Shown: in pieces, positions 32,310 to 41,472 of the stretch
Position numbering within the stretch: the first letter of the stretch is position 1
Layout of the letters: each line of letters begins with the position of its first letter
Assembly: GCA_963766765.1 (NCBI GenBank)
Contig: CAVYBR010000003.1
Location: forward strand, 62,001 to 126,000
Reading direction: 5' to 3'
DNA from: JACCQS01 sp963766765
Lineage (GTDB): Bacteria > Actinomycetota > Actinomycetes > Mycobacteriales > Geodermatophilaceae
DNA: 64,000 nucleotides
Position numbers and translations under genes: made by a program
Notes under the pieces: model-generated
What the model saw: the letters and a program-made list of their open reading frames with translations, nothing else
Database searches by the model: none
Told to the model about the DNA's origin: nothing

Positions 32310-35183
32310 ATGCAGGTGAGCGGTGCTGAACCCCGGGAGATCGTCGCCGCGTTGCGGCGGGCCGGGATCGCCGAAGCGGACGACAGCGAACTGAGCCGGT
32401 CCCTCTACGCCTCGGATGCCTCGCTCTACCGCGTTCGGCCGGCAGTGGTCGTCATCCCGCGAGACGTCGAGGATCTGGCCGCCACGTTGGGCGTGTGCCG
32501 CGAGCTGTCCGTACCCCTGACCATGCGCGGTGCGGGTACGTCCATCGCGGGCAACGCCGTCGGGCCGGGAGTCGTCGCCGACGTGAGCCGGCACCTGACG
32601 CGGGTCCTCGCGATCGACGCGGATGCCGGCACCGCGCTCGTGGAGCCCGGAGTCGTCCAGGCCTCGCTCCAGCGCGCAGTTGCCACGCACGGCTGGCGAT
32701 TCGGTCCCGATCCGTCCACGCACAACCGAGCGACACTCGGCGGGATGATCGGTAACAACGCCTGCGGCACAAGGAGTCTCGGCTACGGTCGGACCAGCGA
32801 CAACGTCCTCGGCCTCGACGTGCTGACCGGGTCTGGGGAGCGGCTGAAGCTGGGGTCGCTCGCGGCCGCAAAAGCCAACTCCACGCTGCTCGGCTCGCTG
32901 CGTGCGCTCGTGGCAGAGAATCTCGCAACCGTACGTACCGAATTCGGCACCTTCGGCCGACAAGTCTCCGGCTATGCCCTGGAGCATCTGCTGCCTGAGC
33001 GAGGTTTCGATGTCAGCAGGGCCTTCGTCGGTAGCGAAGGGACGCTGGCGCTCACCCTCGCTGCGCAGGTGCGCCTGGTGCGCGATCCTCCCGACCGGCG
33101 GCTGGTCATCCTCGGCTACCCGTCGATGTTCGACGCCGCCGACGCGGTTCCGGCAGTGCTCGCGCACGGCCCGGTCGCTTGTGAGGGCTTGGACAGTCGC
33201 ATCGTCGACGTGGTCCGCGCCCGCCGTGGACCCTCGTCCGTGCCGGAACTGCCGCGGGGATCCGGGTGGCTGCTGGTCGAACTCGCCGGGGAAACCGCCT
33301 GGATCGAGGAGACCCTCCCGCCTCTGATCGCGGACGCAGCTGCGGTGGAGGCGCTGGTCGTCCGCGACCCTGGCACCGCCGCCGTGGTCTGGCGGATCCG
33401 CGAGGACGGCGCCGGCCTGTCCGGTCGCACGCCAGCCGGAGCGCCCGCCCACTCCGGCTGGGAGGACGCCGCGGTTCCACCGGCTCGACTCGGCGCCTAC
33501 CTTCGCGACTTCGAGGCGCTGATGTCCGAGCACGGCCGCACCGGACTTCCGTACGGCCACTTCGGCGAGGGCTGCCTGCATATCCGCATTGACTTCCCGT
33601 TCGATCGCCCAGACGGAACTGCGGCCTACCGCGATTTCGTCTTTGCGGCCGCCAGACTGGCTGCCCACCACGGTGGCTCCATATCCGGCGAGCACGGAGA
33701 TGGCCGCGCGCGCAGCGAGTTGTTGCCGCTGATGTACTCCCCCGAAGCCCTCGGTCTGTTCGAGACTGTCAAGCGGCTCTTCGATCCGACCGGCCTGCTG
33801 AACCCAGGAGTCCTCGTCTCCCCCAAGCCGATCGACGTGGATGTCCGCGCTGCCGGCGCCCGACCGGTTCGGCGGCAGCAACTCACCTCGCTGGCGTTGG
33901 GCTATCGGCACGACCGTGGGGACCTGTCGATGGCCGTGCATCGATGCACGGGAGTCGGTAAGTGCTTGGCGGACAACACCGCCACCGGCGGGGTCATGTG
34001 TCCCTCGTTCCTGGCCACACGGGAGGAGAAGGACTCGACCCGCGGTCGGGCTCGGGTGCTCCAGGACGTTGTCAGTGGACAGCTCGGCCCGGACGGGTTC
34101 GCATCCGACGCCCTCGCCGAAGCCCTCGACCTGTGCCTCTCCTGCAAGGGCTGCGCCTCGGACTGTCCGACCGGTGTCGACATGGCCACGTACAAGGCCG
34201 AGGCCGTCCACCAGCGCTACCGCCGCAGGCTCCGGCCCCGCTCGCACTACGCACTCGGCTGGCTGCCGCGCTGGGCCGGCCTGGTGCACCGGTCAAGGGG
34301 GCTGACCCGGCTGGTCAACGGACTCCTCCGTCTCCGCTCACTGCATCGCTTTCTCACGTGGGCCGCCGGTGTTGATCGCCGGCGACCGCTTCCGGCCTTC
34401 TCCGCCAAGACCTTTCGGCGAGCCTGGTCAGAGCGACCGCATCAGCAGCGGGATTCCGCGGATGCACGCACGGGAGCCGGAGACGTCGTGCTCTTCGTGG
34501 ACAGCTTTACCCAGCACTTCAGCCCGGAGATCGGCATCGCGCTGGTCTCGGTCCTGGAGGCTGCCGGCTATTCGGTCACGATCCCGGACCGGGCGACGTG
34601 CTGCGGCCTGACCTGGATCTCGACCGGTCAACTCGACGGGGCACGGCGCCAGATCCGCCGTACGGTCCGGGCGCTCGCGCCGTACGTACGGGCCGGTGCG
34701 CTCGTCGTCGGGGTCGAACCCTCGTGTACGGCCGTACTGCGCGGTGACGCCGAGGAGCTGCTGCACGGACCGGACGCGGTCCTGGCAAAGGAGGTGGCCG
34801 CCGCGACCAGAACGCTCGCCGAACTATTGGCAGCAACGCCCGGCTGGCAGCCTCCGGACCTCCGCGGTACCCGGGTCATCGCACAACCGCACTGTCACCA
34901 CCACGCGGTCATGGGTTGGTCGACCGACGCTGACCTACTCGTCGCGGCCGGTGCCGAGGTACACCGGCTCGGCGGCTGCTGCGGCCTGGCCGGCAACTTC
35001 GGTGTCGAGCGCGGCCACCACGACGTGTCGGTCGCGATCGCGGAACATCAACTGCTGCCCGCCGTACGGGACATGGGCCCCAACGATCGAGTGCTAGCCG
35101 ACGGGTTCTCCTGCCGTACGCAGCTCAGCGACCTGGCCGGCGCCCGCAGCGAGCACCTGGCCGAACTCCTGAACCACCGCTGA
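32310..35183 (+). CDS. FAD-linked 2-hydroxyacid dehydrogenase with FeS and CCG domains (YdiJ-like)
   Basis: 957 residues. The N-terminal FAD-binding PCMH domain has VVVIPRDVEDLAATLGVC, PLTMRGAGTSIAGNAVGPG and GPDPSTHNRATLGGMIGNN; the FAD-oxidase C domain ends GSISGEHGDGRARSELLPLM. Next come two ferredoxin-like clusters (CTGVGKCLADNTATGGVMC; CLSCKGCASDCPTGVD). The last ~220 residues carry two CCG motifs (TCCGLTWIS, GGCCGLAGNFG) of a non-cubane/heterodisulfide-reductase-like site. The layout matches bacterial D-lactate and D-2-hydroxyglutarate dehydrogenases. The convergent neighbour, a hydroxyacid-oxoacid transhydrogenase, makes D-2-hydroxyglutarate an attractive substrate (inference). Confidence 0.88.
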   Translation: MQVSGAEPREIVAALRRAGIAEADDSELSRSLYASDASLYRVRPAVVVIPRDVEDLAATLGVCRELSVPLTMRGAGTSIAGNAVGPGVVADVSRHLTRVLAIDADAGTALVEPGVVQASLQRAVATHGWRFGPDPSTHNRATLGGMIGNNACGTRSLGYGRTSDNVLGLDVLTGSGERLKLGSLAAAKANSTLLGSLRALVAENLATVRTEFGTFGRQVSGYALEHLLPERGFDVSRAFVGSEGTLALTLAAQVRLVRDPPDRRLVILGYPSMFDAADAVPAVLAHGPVACEGLDSRIVDVVRARRGPSSVPELPRGSGWLLVELAGETAWIEETLPPLIADAAAVEALVVRDPGTAAVVWRIREDGAGLSGRTPAGAPAHSGWEDAAVPPARLGAYLRDFEALMSEHGRTGLPYGHFGEGCLHIRIDFPFDRPDGTAAYRDFVFAAARLAAHHGGSISGEHGDGRARSELLPLMYSPEALGLFETVKRLFDPTGLLNPGVLVSPKPIDVDVRAAGARPVRRQQLTSLALGYRHDRGDLSMAVHRCTGVGKCLADNTATGGVMCPSFLATREEKDSTRGRARVLQDVVSGQLGPDGFASDALAEALDLCLSCKGCASDCPTGVDMATYKAEAVHQRYRRRLRPRSHYALGWLPRWAGLVHRSRGLTRLVNGLLRLRSLHRFLTWAAGVDRRRPLPAFSAKTFRRAWSERPHQQRDSADARTGAGDVVLFVDSFTQHFSPEIGIALVSVLEAAGYSVTIPDRATCCGLTWISTGQLDGARRQIRRTVRALAPYVRAGALVVGVEPSCTAVLRGDAEELLHGPDAVLAKEVAAATRTLAELLAATPGWQPPDLRGTRVIAQPHCHHHAVMGWSTDADLLVAAGAEVHRLGGCCGLAGNFGVERGHHDVSVAIAEHQLLPAVRDMGPNDRVLADGFSCRTQLSDLAGARSEHLAELLNHR

Positions 35184-35184
35184 C

Positions 35185-35250
35185 GGGACGTTATGCGCAT
35201 AACGTCCCGAAATCGGGGGTCATACCGGGACGTTATGCGCATAACGTCCC
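35185..35250. repeat. Tandem pair of 24-bp perfect palindromes (copies 3-4)
   Basis: The same palindrome as at 29141-29206 (35185-35208 and 35227-35250), again with starts 42 bp apart, here followed by AAATCGGGGGT in each copy. It fills the 77-bp gap between the convergent dehydrogenase and transhydrogenase genes, so it may act as a two-way terminator here. Confidence 0.9.
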
Positions 35251-35260
35251 AAATCGGGGG

Positions 35261-36565
35261 TTACCAGTTCTCGATCGAGTTGGTCAGGATCTGCTCGATG
35301 TCCTCGGCGGTGACCTCGCGCGGACAGGTCGCCAGCAACCGCTGCTGCTTCATGGTGCCAGGCACCAGGTCGCCGACATCGCTCTCGTCATAGCCGACCC
35401 CGCCGATCCCGTTCGGGATGCCGATGTCGCGCATCAGATCGACCAGGACCGAGGGCAGTTGCTCCGCCGGATCGTTGTGTTTGGGCTGATCGGGTGCCAG
35501 CAACGACGCAGCGCGCAGATGGCGCTCCGGTGCACTAGCGAAGCTGAACCGGAAGGCCTCCGGCGCGGTCAGTGACACCGCCTGGCCGTGCGGCACCAAC
35601 GCCTCGTCCTGCGGGTATCCCCTCGGGTGGTAGTCCTTGACCATGCCAGCGATCGGATAGGCATTCGCGTGTGGGATGTGCACCCCGGCGTTGCCGAAGC
35701 CCATCCCGGCGAACGTCGCGGCCAGCATCATGTCCGAGCGAGCCTGGACGTCGTCGGCGCCGTGGTGGACCGCGCGACGGAATGCGTTCGCCAGCAAGGA
35801 CATCGACCGCTCCGACCACAGGTCCGACACGGGATTCGATCCGCAATAGGTCACCCGCTGTTCCGGCGTCTTGCGGTCATACGTCTCGTACCAGCGCGCC
35901 GTGTAGGACTCGAGCGCGTGGCAGACGATGTCCATTCCCGAAGCCGCGGTGACCTCCGGCGGCAGGGTCATCGACAGCAACGGATCCACGATCGCGAGCG
36001 TCGGCCGCAGCCGCCAGTGGCTGATCCCGGTCTTCACCTTGAGCGAGAGGATGTCCATGATGCACATCGCCGTGCTCTCCGCGCCCGTTCCCGCGGTCGT
36101 CGGGATAGCGATGAGCGGCTTGAGTGCGCCCGGCGGGGCAAGCGCTTTGCCCACCGGTTTGTTGACGTAGTCCATCAACTCCCCGGGGTAGGTGGTCAGC
36201 AGGTTGACCGCCTTGGCGGTGTCGATGACCGAGCCACCGCCGACCGCGACGAACCCGTCCCACGGGCCCTGTTCGCGCGCGTACCCGATCGCCTTGTCCA
36301 TGCTGTCGTCAGTCGGCTCGACGTGCACACCGTCGAAGATCTCCGCGGCGAGCCCGCTGCCTTGCAGCGATTCGAGGATCCGATGTGGCAACTCGGTCGC
36401 AGCGAGCCCGGGATCGGTCAGTACGAGCACCCGTTTTGCGCCGAGCTGAGCCATCTCGAACCCGACTTCGGCACTGGCACCGGGACCGAACTTCAGCGGA
36501 GGCGCACCCCAGGTGAAGATCGTTTCCTCGGTTTGTACGTCCTGCACTGAGGGCTCGGCGGTCAT
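35261..36565 (-). CDS. Hydroxyacid-oxoacid transhydrogenase (iron-dependent alcohol dehydrogenase family)
   Basis: 434 residues, longer than the usual ~385 of iron alcohol dehydrogenases and typical of the ADHFE1/HOT group. FVAVGGGSVIDTAKAVNLL (NAD site), PLIAIPTTAGTGAESTAMCI, SGMDIVCHALESYTARWY (metal His) and GVHIPHANAYPIAGMVKDY (metal His) are visible, with a HOT-like insertion around residues 225-250. The known reaction couples 4-hydroxybutyrate oxidation to 2-oxoglutarate reduction, giving succinate semialdehyde and D-2-hydroxyglutarate. The convergent FAD/FeS dehydrogenase could reoxidise the latter. Confidence 0.88.
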   Translation of the reverse strand: MTAEPSVQDVQTEETIFTWGAPPLKFGPGASAEVGFEMAQLGAKRVLVLTDPGLAATELPHRILESLQGSGLAAEIFDGVHVEPTDDSMDKAIGYAREQGPWDGFVAVGGGSVIDTAKAVNLLTTYPGELMDYVNKPVGKALAPPGALKPLIAIPTTAGTGAESTAMCIMDILSLKVKTGISHWRLRPTLAIVDPLLSMTLPPEVTAASGMDIVCHALESYTARWYETYDRKTPEQRVTYCGSNPVSDLWSERSMSLLANAFRRAVHHGADDVQARSDMMLAATFAGMGFGNAGVHIPHANAYPIAGMVKDYHPRGYPQDEALVPHGQAVSLTAPEAFRFSFASAPERHLRAASLLAPDQPKHNDPAEQLPSVLVDLMRDIGIPNGIGGVGYDESDVGDLVPGTMKQQRLLATCPREVTAEDIEQILTNSIENW

Positions 36566-36606
36566 GGTTTCGAGCCTAAGCCGATGGTGCGATCGTCGGG
36601 TCGGCC

Positions 36607-37119
36607 TCAGTCCACCGGATGTGCGGAGGCCGCGTGCCGGCGGGCAATGTCCCGGTAGGCACCTGGATTGCTCTCCACCCAGTGCCGGTGCCCGGCGGTA
36701 AGCGGGCCACGCACCCGGGCCGGCGTACCAGAGGCCATCGTCTCTTCCGGAATCTCAGTTTTCGGAGTGACGGTGCTGCCCGCGGCCACCAGCGCTCGCG
36801 CCCCGACGCGGGCGTTGTCGAGGACGATCGCGCCGTTGCCGATCAACGCCTCTTCCCCGACTACCGCCTCATGCACGATGCAGAGATGGCCGACTGTCGC
36901 GCCCGAGCCGATCACGACATTGCCGTGCAGCACTGACCCGTCCTGCACGTTGGCGCCCGCCTCGACCTTGATCGCGCCGAAGTCACCCCGCAGGACCGCG
37001 CCGTACCAAACCGAAGCGCCGGCTTCCACGGTCACGTCCCCGACCAGGGTTGCGGTGGGCGCGATCCACGCGTCCGGATGTACTTGGGGTGAGTGGTCTT
37101 CGAAGCTGAACAGTGGCAT
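36607..37119 (-). CDS. Gamma-class carbonic anhydrase-like protein
   Basis: 170 residues with left-handed beta-helix hexapeptide repeats (WIAPTATLVGDVTVEAGASV, VWYGAVLRGDFGAIKVEAG, NVQDGSVLHGNVVIGSGAT). The Zn ligands fit the His residues in VLHGN, VGHLC and IVHEA. It resembles PaaY/YrdA-type trimeric enzymes that hydrate CO2 or act as thioesterases. Encoded 41 bp upstream of the transhydrogenase gene on the same strand, so the two are probably cotranscribed. Confidence 0.9.
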   Translation of the reverse strand: MPLFSFEDHSPQVHPDAWIAPTATLVGDVTVEAGASVWYGAVLRGDFGAIKVEAGANVQDGSVLHGNVVIGSGATVGHLCIVHEAVVGEEALIGNGAIVLDNARVGARALVAAGSTVTPKTEIPEETMASGTPARVRGPLTAGHRHWVESNPGAYRDIARRHAASAHPVD

Positions 37120-37225
37120 CGGATGACCTTAGGCCGCGAAGCGCCGAGTCTCTTGTCAGATCGGTCAGACCCTCGTGATCTGCTCGCGCAACCTGCCCAC
37201 TCCCCACGGTGAAGGAGCTGACGCC

Positions 37226-37822
37226 ATGCCGTCCCTCGACTACTCGCCCGAGTTCGACTGGTCGATCCTGTCCACGCCTGAGCCGATGGCCATGGTCCGC
37301 GGTCAGCTCGGCTTCTCGTGGCTGATGCTCGCCGAGCGCCTGGGTGAGATCGACGACGAGGCCTATCTCTGGGAGCCGGCGCCCGGAGCCTGGTCCTTAC
37401 GCCCTCGGGATGAGGCCCGGACCGAGTCCCCGGCTGGACTCGGTGACTGGGTGCTCGAATGGCCCCGCGAAGGTGATCCGAATGGGACGCGAACTATCGC
37501 GTGGCTGATCGCACACCTCACGGATGTCTTCTTCGAGCGCTGGGAGTGGACCTTCGGCGGGCACAAGTCGCGGCGCACGGACCTGACCTACTCGCCCATC
37601 GCCAGCGAGGGCGTCGCCCAGCTCACCCGCTGGGCCAACGCGTGGCAGGAGGGCATCGCCGGCCTGAACGACGACCAGGTCTTCACCGTCGGACTGAGCC
37701 AGGCCACCGAGATCGATGCGCAGGCACCCTTCGGTCACCTCGTGCTGCACATCAATCGCGAGCTCATCCATCACGGGGCAGAGATCACGTTTCTGCTGGA
37801 CCTCCACCAAGCCCTCCGCTGA
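37226..37822 (+). CDS. DinB-family protein
   Basis: 198 residues from the ATG at 37226, with GAAGGAG upstream. A four-helix DinB/YfiT-like fold is suggested by MVRGQLGFSWLMLAERLGEI, AWLIAHLTDVFFERWEWTFG and GHLVLHINRELIHHGAEITF. The three metal-binding His of the superfamily fit those in AHLTD and INRELIHHG. Functions in actinomycetes include mycothiol-dependent transferases; the substrate is not evident. Confidence 0.83.
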   Translation: MPSLDYSPEFDWSILSTPEPMAMVRGQLGFSWLMLAERLGEIDDEAYLWEPAPGAWSLRPRDEARTESPAGLGDWVLEWPREGDPNGTRTIAWLIAHLTDVFFERWEWTFGGHKSRRTDLTYSPIASEGVAQLTRWANAWQEGIAGLNDDQVFTVGLSQATEIDAQAPFGHLVLHINRELIHHGAEITFLLDLHQALR

Positions 37823-37893
37823 GACGAGTTGATCATCGGCGAACGCGGCATTCTCGCGACGAAAAAGCCCTACTTGCCGATGATCAACTCGTC
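37823..37893. terminator. 18-bp perfect inverted repeat between convergent genes
   Basis: The 18 bases at 37823-37840 (starting GACGAGTTG) are the exact reverse complement of 37876-37893, with a 35-base loop. The right arm is coding: it is the last codons (DELIIG) of GpgS. The left arm starts directly after the DinB stop. A bidirectional terminator-like hairpin is likely for both transcripts. Confidence 0.65.
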
Positions 37894-38844
37894 AGGCCGG
37901 GCGTACTCGGGCACCGACCGCATCGGCGGTCGGTCTCGGGTGGCGACATCCCAGTCGACGTACTCATGCCCGTCCTCGACCCGGATGAACTGGGTGAGTG
38001 TCGACGTCGCCGACGTCCCGGCTTCCGAGGGTGCTCGGCGCAGCGCGGTCTGCAGGATCTGGCCGGCCATCCGACCAAGGGCGGGTTCGGCCTGATGACT
38101 GTGCCGGCGTACGCCGAGGTCGATCTGGGCCAGAGCATCGAGCCCGGCCAGGTCGAGCAGGTCGATCAGCAGCCCGATCTCGACCCCGTACCCGGACGCG
38201 AACGGGACGGCCTCGAGGAGGCGGCGACGCCCTGCGTACTCACCTGATAGCGGTTGGACGAATCCGGCCAGTTGCGGCCAGACGGCATTCAGCAACGGAC
38301 GGGCGATCAACTCGGTCACCCGCCCACCACCATCGGGCACCATGCCGTGCAGCGTCTGCAACGGACGGTCGTAGAGGCCCTTCACATATCCCACGTCCGG
38401 GTCGGTGAGGAGCGGACCGACCAGACCGGTGACGAACGACGGGTCGAAGTCGATCAGGTCAGCATCGAGAAAGACGACGATGTCGCCGGTCGTGACGAAG
38501 AGGGACTTCCAGAGCGCGTCGCCCTTCCCCGGCCAACGGCCGTGCGAAACCAACACGTCGTGGACGCTGATCACGCTGGCGCCCGCGGCTCGAGCGACTG
38601 TGGCCGTCGCGTCCGCAGAGTCGGAGTCGATGACCACCAACTCGTCGACGAGGGGATGCTTCCCCATCAAGGAGCGGCGCACCCGCCGCACGATCTCGCC
38701 GACCGTCGGCTCCTCGTTCGAAGCCGGCAGTACGACGCTGATCCGCAGGCCATTGCGCTCCTTGGCCAGCACCAGGTTCGGAAGCTCGAAATCCGCACTG
38801 CGGTAGGTCCGACGCCGGAACCAATCACGCACGTCGTTGTCCAT
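37870..38844 (-). CDS. gpgS: Glucosyl-3-phosphoglycerate synthase
   Basis: 324 residues from the ATG at 38844 (MDNDVRDWFRRRTYR, the usual N-terminus of this enzyme). GT-A fold with SVVLPASNEEPTVGEIVRRV, LVVIDSDSADATATVARAAG, GKGDALWKSLFVTTGDIVVF and the metal DxD in FLDADLIDFDP; ASGYGVEIGLLIDLLD and IDLGVRRHSHQ follow. It transfers glucose from UDP-glucose to 3-phosphoglycerate, the first step of methylglucose lipopolysaccharide or glucosylglycerate synthesis. Divergent from the GMC oxidoreductase gene with a 100-bp gap. Confidence 0.93.
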   Translation of the reverse strand: MDNDVRDWFRRRTYRSADFELPNLVLAKERNGLRISVVLPASNEEPTVGEIVRRVRRSLMGKHPLVDELVVIDSDSADATATVARAAGASVISVHDVLVSHGRWPGKGDALWKSLFVTTGDIVVFLDADLIDFDPSFVTGLVGPLLTDPDVGYVKGLYDRPLQTLHGMVPDGGGRVTELIARPLLNAVWPQLAGFVQPLSGEYAGRRRLLEAVPFASGYGVEIGLLIDLLDLAGLDALAQIDLGVRRHSHQAEPALGRMAGQILQTALRRAPSEAGTSATSTLTQFIRVEDGHEYVDWDVATRDRPPMRSVPEYARPDELIIGK

Positions 38845-38944
38845 CGCGCCCCTCAACCCTCCGACGACAGCTCTGACCCAGGCCACATCGGTTTTGGGCT
38901 CCGCCCGGCTGCCCGCAACGCTACCCGCGGGTAGCCTCGCGCCC

Positions 38945-40658
38945 ATGGCGCCCATCCACTACGACGTGCTGATCATCGGAAGTGGCTTCGGCGGCTCGGT
39001 TTCAGCACTTCGGCTGACCGAGAAGGGCTACCGGGTCGGCGTCCTCGAGGCCGGCCGCCGCTTCGACGACTCGACCTATCCGGCCACCTCGTGGGACCTG
39101 CGCCGGTTTCTGTGGGCACCCAAGTTGGGCTGCTTCGGGATCCAGCGGATCTCGTTGCTGCGCAACGCGCTGATCCTTTCCGGCGCAGGCGTCGGTGGCG
39201 GATCGCTCAACTATGCGAACACGCTGTACGAGCCCCCGAGCGCGTTCTTCGCCGATCCGCAGTGGTCCCATATCACCGATTGGAACTCTGAACTCAGCCC
39301 GCACTACGACCAAGCCAAACGCATGCTCGGAGTGACGATCAATCCGGTCACTACGGCAGCCGACGAGGTTCTGCTCGGGGTCGCGGAGGATCTCGGAGTC
39401 GGCGACACCTACCGCCCGACTCCGGTCGGCGTGTTCTTCGGGACCCCGGCGTCGAGGTCGAGGATCCGTACTTCGGCGGTGCCGGGCCGCGGCGAGCCGG
39501 CTGTCTCAACTGCGGTGCCTGCATGACCGGCTGTCGGCACAACGCCAAGAACACGTTGACCAAGAACTACTTGTACCTCGCCGAGTCCGCGGGCGCGCAG
39601 GTCCACCCCCTGACCACAGTGACGCGCGTGCGCGACCGCCCGCGCGGCGGTTTCCGAGTCGACACGGAACGGACCGGACGCTGGATCAAGCGGGACCGTC
39701 AGACGTTCACCGCCGATCACGTCGTCATGGCGGCCGGCGCGCTCGGTACGGCCAAGCTGCTGCACCGGATGCGCGATTGCGGCGCGTTGCCCAAGCTTTC
39801 GTCGCGGCTGGGTGTGCTCACTCGGACCAACTCAGAGGCCATCATCGGCGCCCGGACCTGGGCGCCCGGGATCGACTACTCCCGCGGCGTCGCGATCACG
39901 TCCTCGATCCACCCGGACGCGAACACCCACATCGAGCCGGTGCGCTACGGCAAGGGCAGCGACGCGATGGGCCTTTTGCAGACCGCGTTGGCGGACGGCG
40001 ACCAGCCGGGTCCCCGGGCACTCGCCTGGCTCAAGGAGTTGGTCCGTCTGCGGGGGAAGGTCTTCGGCGTCCACAATCCACGCGGCTGGGCGCAGCAGAC
40101 CATCATCCTGCTGGTCATGCAGACGCTGGACAACTCGATCACGACCTTCACCAAGCGCGGACTCTTCGGGCGCAGGCTGTCCTCCAAGCAGGGGCATGGG
40201 GCGCCGAACCCGAGTTGGATCCCGGCCGGTCATCAGGTCGCCCGACGGGTGGCCGAACGAATCGGAGGCGTCGCCGGCGGCGCATGGAACGATGTCGCCA
40301 ACATCCCGATGACCGCCCACTTCATCGGTGGGGCGGCGATCGGAGACTCCCCCAGACCGGGGTGATCGACCCGTATCACCGGGTGCACGGCTACCCCGAC
40401 CTTTCCGTGCTGGATGGCGCCGCGATCTCGGCGAATCTCGGCGTGAACCCGTCGTTGACCATCACCGCGCAGGCTGAGCGGGCGATTTCCATGTGGCCGA
40501 ACAAGGGCGAGGCCGACCCGCGACCGGCACCGGGTGCGCCGTACGAGCGGGTGGCCGCCGTAGCGCCGGTCAGGCCCGCCGTACCCGCGAGAGCACCCGC
40601 CGCGCTGTGGCTGATCTCGCGTCCGGATGCTGGGCTGAGCAACAGATTCGAGGAATGA
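38945..40658 (+). pseudogene. GMC-type FAD oxidoreductase (cholesterol oxidase-like), two frame breaks at C-runs
   Basis: The ATG at 38945 opens DVLIIGSGFGGSVSALRLTE (FAD Rossmann motif) and ALILSGAGVGGGSLNYANT. The frame breaks at the CCCC run 39444-39447; one more C restores GTPGVEVEDPYFGG and the Cys-rich CLNCGACMTGCRHNAK. It breaks again at the CCCCC run 40349-40353; one more C restores GDSPQTGVIDPYHRVHGYPD and NLGVNPSLTITAQAERAI, the FAD-binding end. With both C residues added, one ~570-residue protein results. The group includes cholesterol and related sterol or alcohol oxidases. Homopolymer shortening looks like a sequencing error, so the gene is probably functional. Confidence 0.85.
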
Positions 40659-40737
40659 TCAGCCCACTGAGCGCCCTTGTCGTCGGCCGACATTTCCGAT
40701 CGCACGTTTGATCGAGAAATGTGGAAGCCTTGCCCCC

Positions 40738-41472
40738 GTGAGCGCGTGGGTGATCGACGGCGTCGTCCGCCGGCCTGGGGTCTCGATGACCCTGGTACTC
40801 GTCTGGACGCTCATCGTTGTCGGGATCATCACCGTAGCTGCCTTCGCGTGGTACGCCGCAAAGAAGCGACGAAAGAACATCCGTGAGCGGGCAGCGGGCA
40901 TGGGTTTCACCTACGTCCCCGACGATCCGGCTCTGCTGGAACGGTTTGCCGCCTACGGAGACCCGTTCAACCACGGCTACTCCCGGCGCGTCACCAACGT
41001 GCTCATGGGGACCTGGGGCGGCCGGCCCGCCATCGCTGCGGATTACTCGTACCGGACGCATGTCGGCCGCAAGACCACCAATGTCACCACTCATCACGTG
41101 GCGGTTGTGGGCGTCAAGGCGGGAGTGGGCCTGCCGACGCTCTCCGTCCTGCCGGAAGCCGTCATCTCCCAGCCACTGGACAACCTGCTCGACAACGATG
41201 TCGTCGTGGAAAACCGCGAGTTCAACCGCACGTTCACCGTCACCTCACCCGAGCCGACCGCGGCTGCAGAGGTGCTCGACTCGGTGATGACCGAGTTCAT
41301 GCTCTTTCACCCGCGCGAGGGGCTCAAGATCCAAGGCGAGGAGATACTGCGCGTGGTGCCGGGTCACTTTCGGCCGGAGCATCTAGGTCCGGCGCTGGAA
41401 TATCTCGACGCCGTCCTCCTGCGGATACCGGAACGGGCCAGGCGGGACCTGCGCTCCTCAGATCAGGGCTGA
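40738..41472 (+). CDS. Membrane-anchored protein of unknown function
   Basis: 244 residues if the GTG at 40738 is used; an ATG at 40786 (MTLVLVWTLIVVGIITVAAF) is equally possible, and an ATG at 40708 is in frame. One N-terminal membrane segment is followed by AAKKRRKNIRERA (cytosolic side) and a soluble domain with GFTYVPDDPALLERFAAYGD, then TLSVLPEAVISQPLDNLL and PREGLKIQGEEILRVVPGHF. No family recognised. It overlaps the opposite-strand gene end by 10 bases. Confidence 0.65.
   Translation: MSAWVIDGVVRRPGVSMTLVLVWTLIVVGIITVAAFAWYAAKKRRKNIRERAAGMGFTYVPDDPALLERFAAYGDPFNHGYSRRVTNVLMGTWGGRPAIAADYSYRTHVGRKTTNVTTHHVAVVGVKAGVGLPTLSVLPEAVISQPLDNLLDNDVVVENREFNRTFTVTSPEPTAAAEVLDSVMTEFMLFHPREGLKIQGEEILRVVPGHFRPEHLGPALEYLDAVLLRIPERARRDLRSSDQG

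Noticed and set aside
31782..34289. An 835-residue minus-strand frame opposite the FAD/FeS dehydrogenase
   Set aside because: Shadow of a strongly supported plus-strand gene; composition typical of antisense GC-rich frames.
29141..35250. Palindrome pairs as a CRISPR array
   Set aside because: Only two units per place, palindromic units, short 18-bp spacers and no cas genes.
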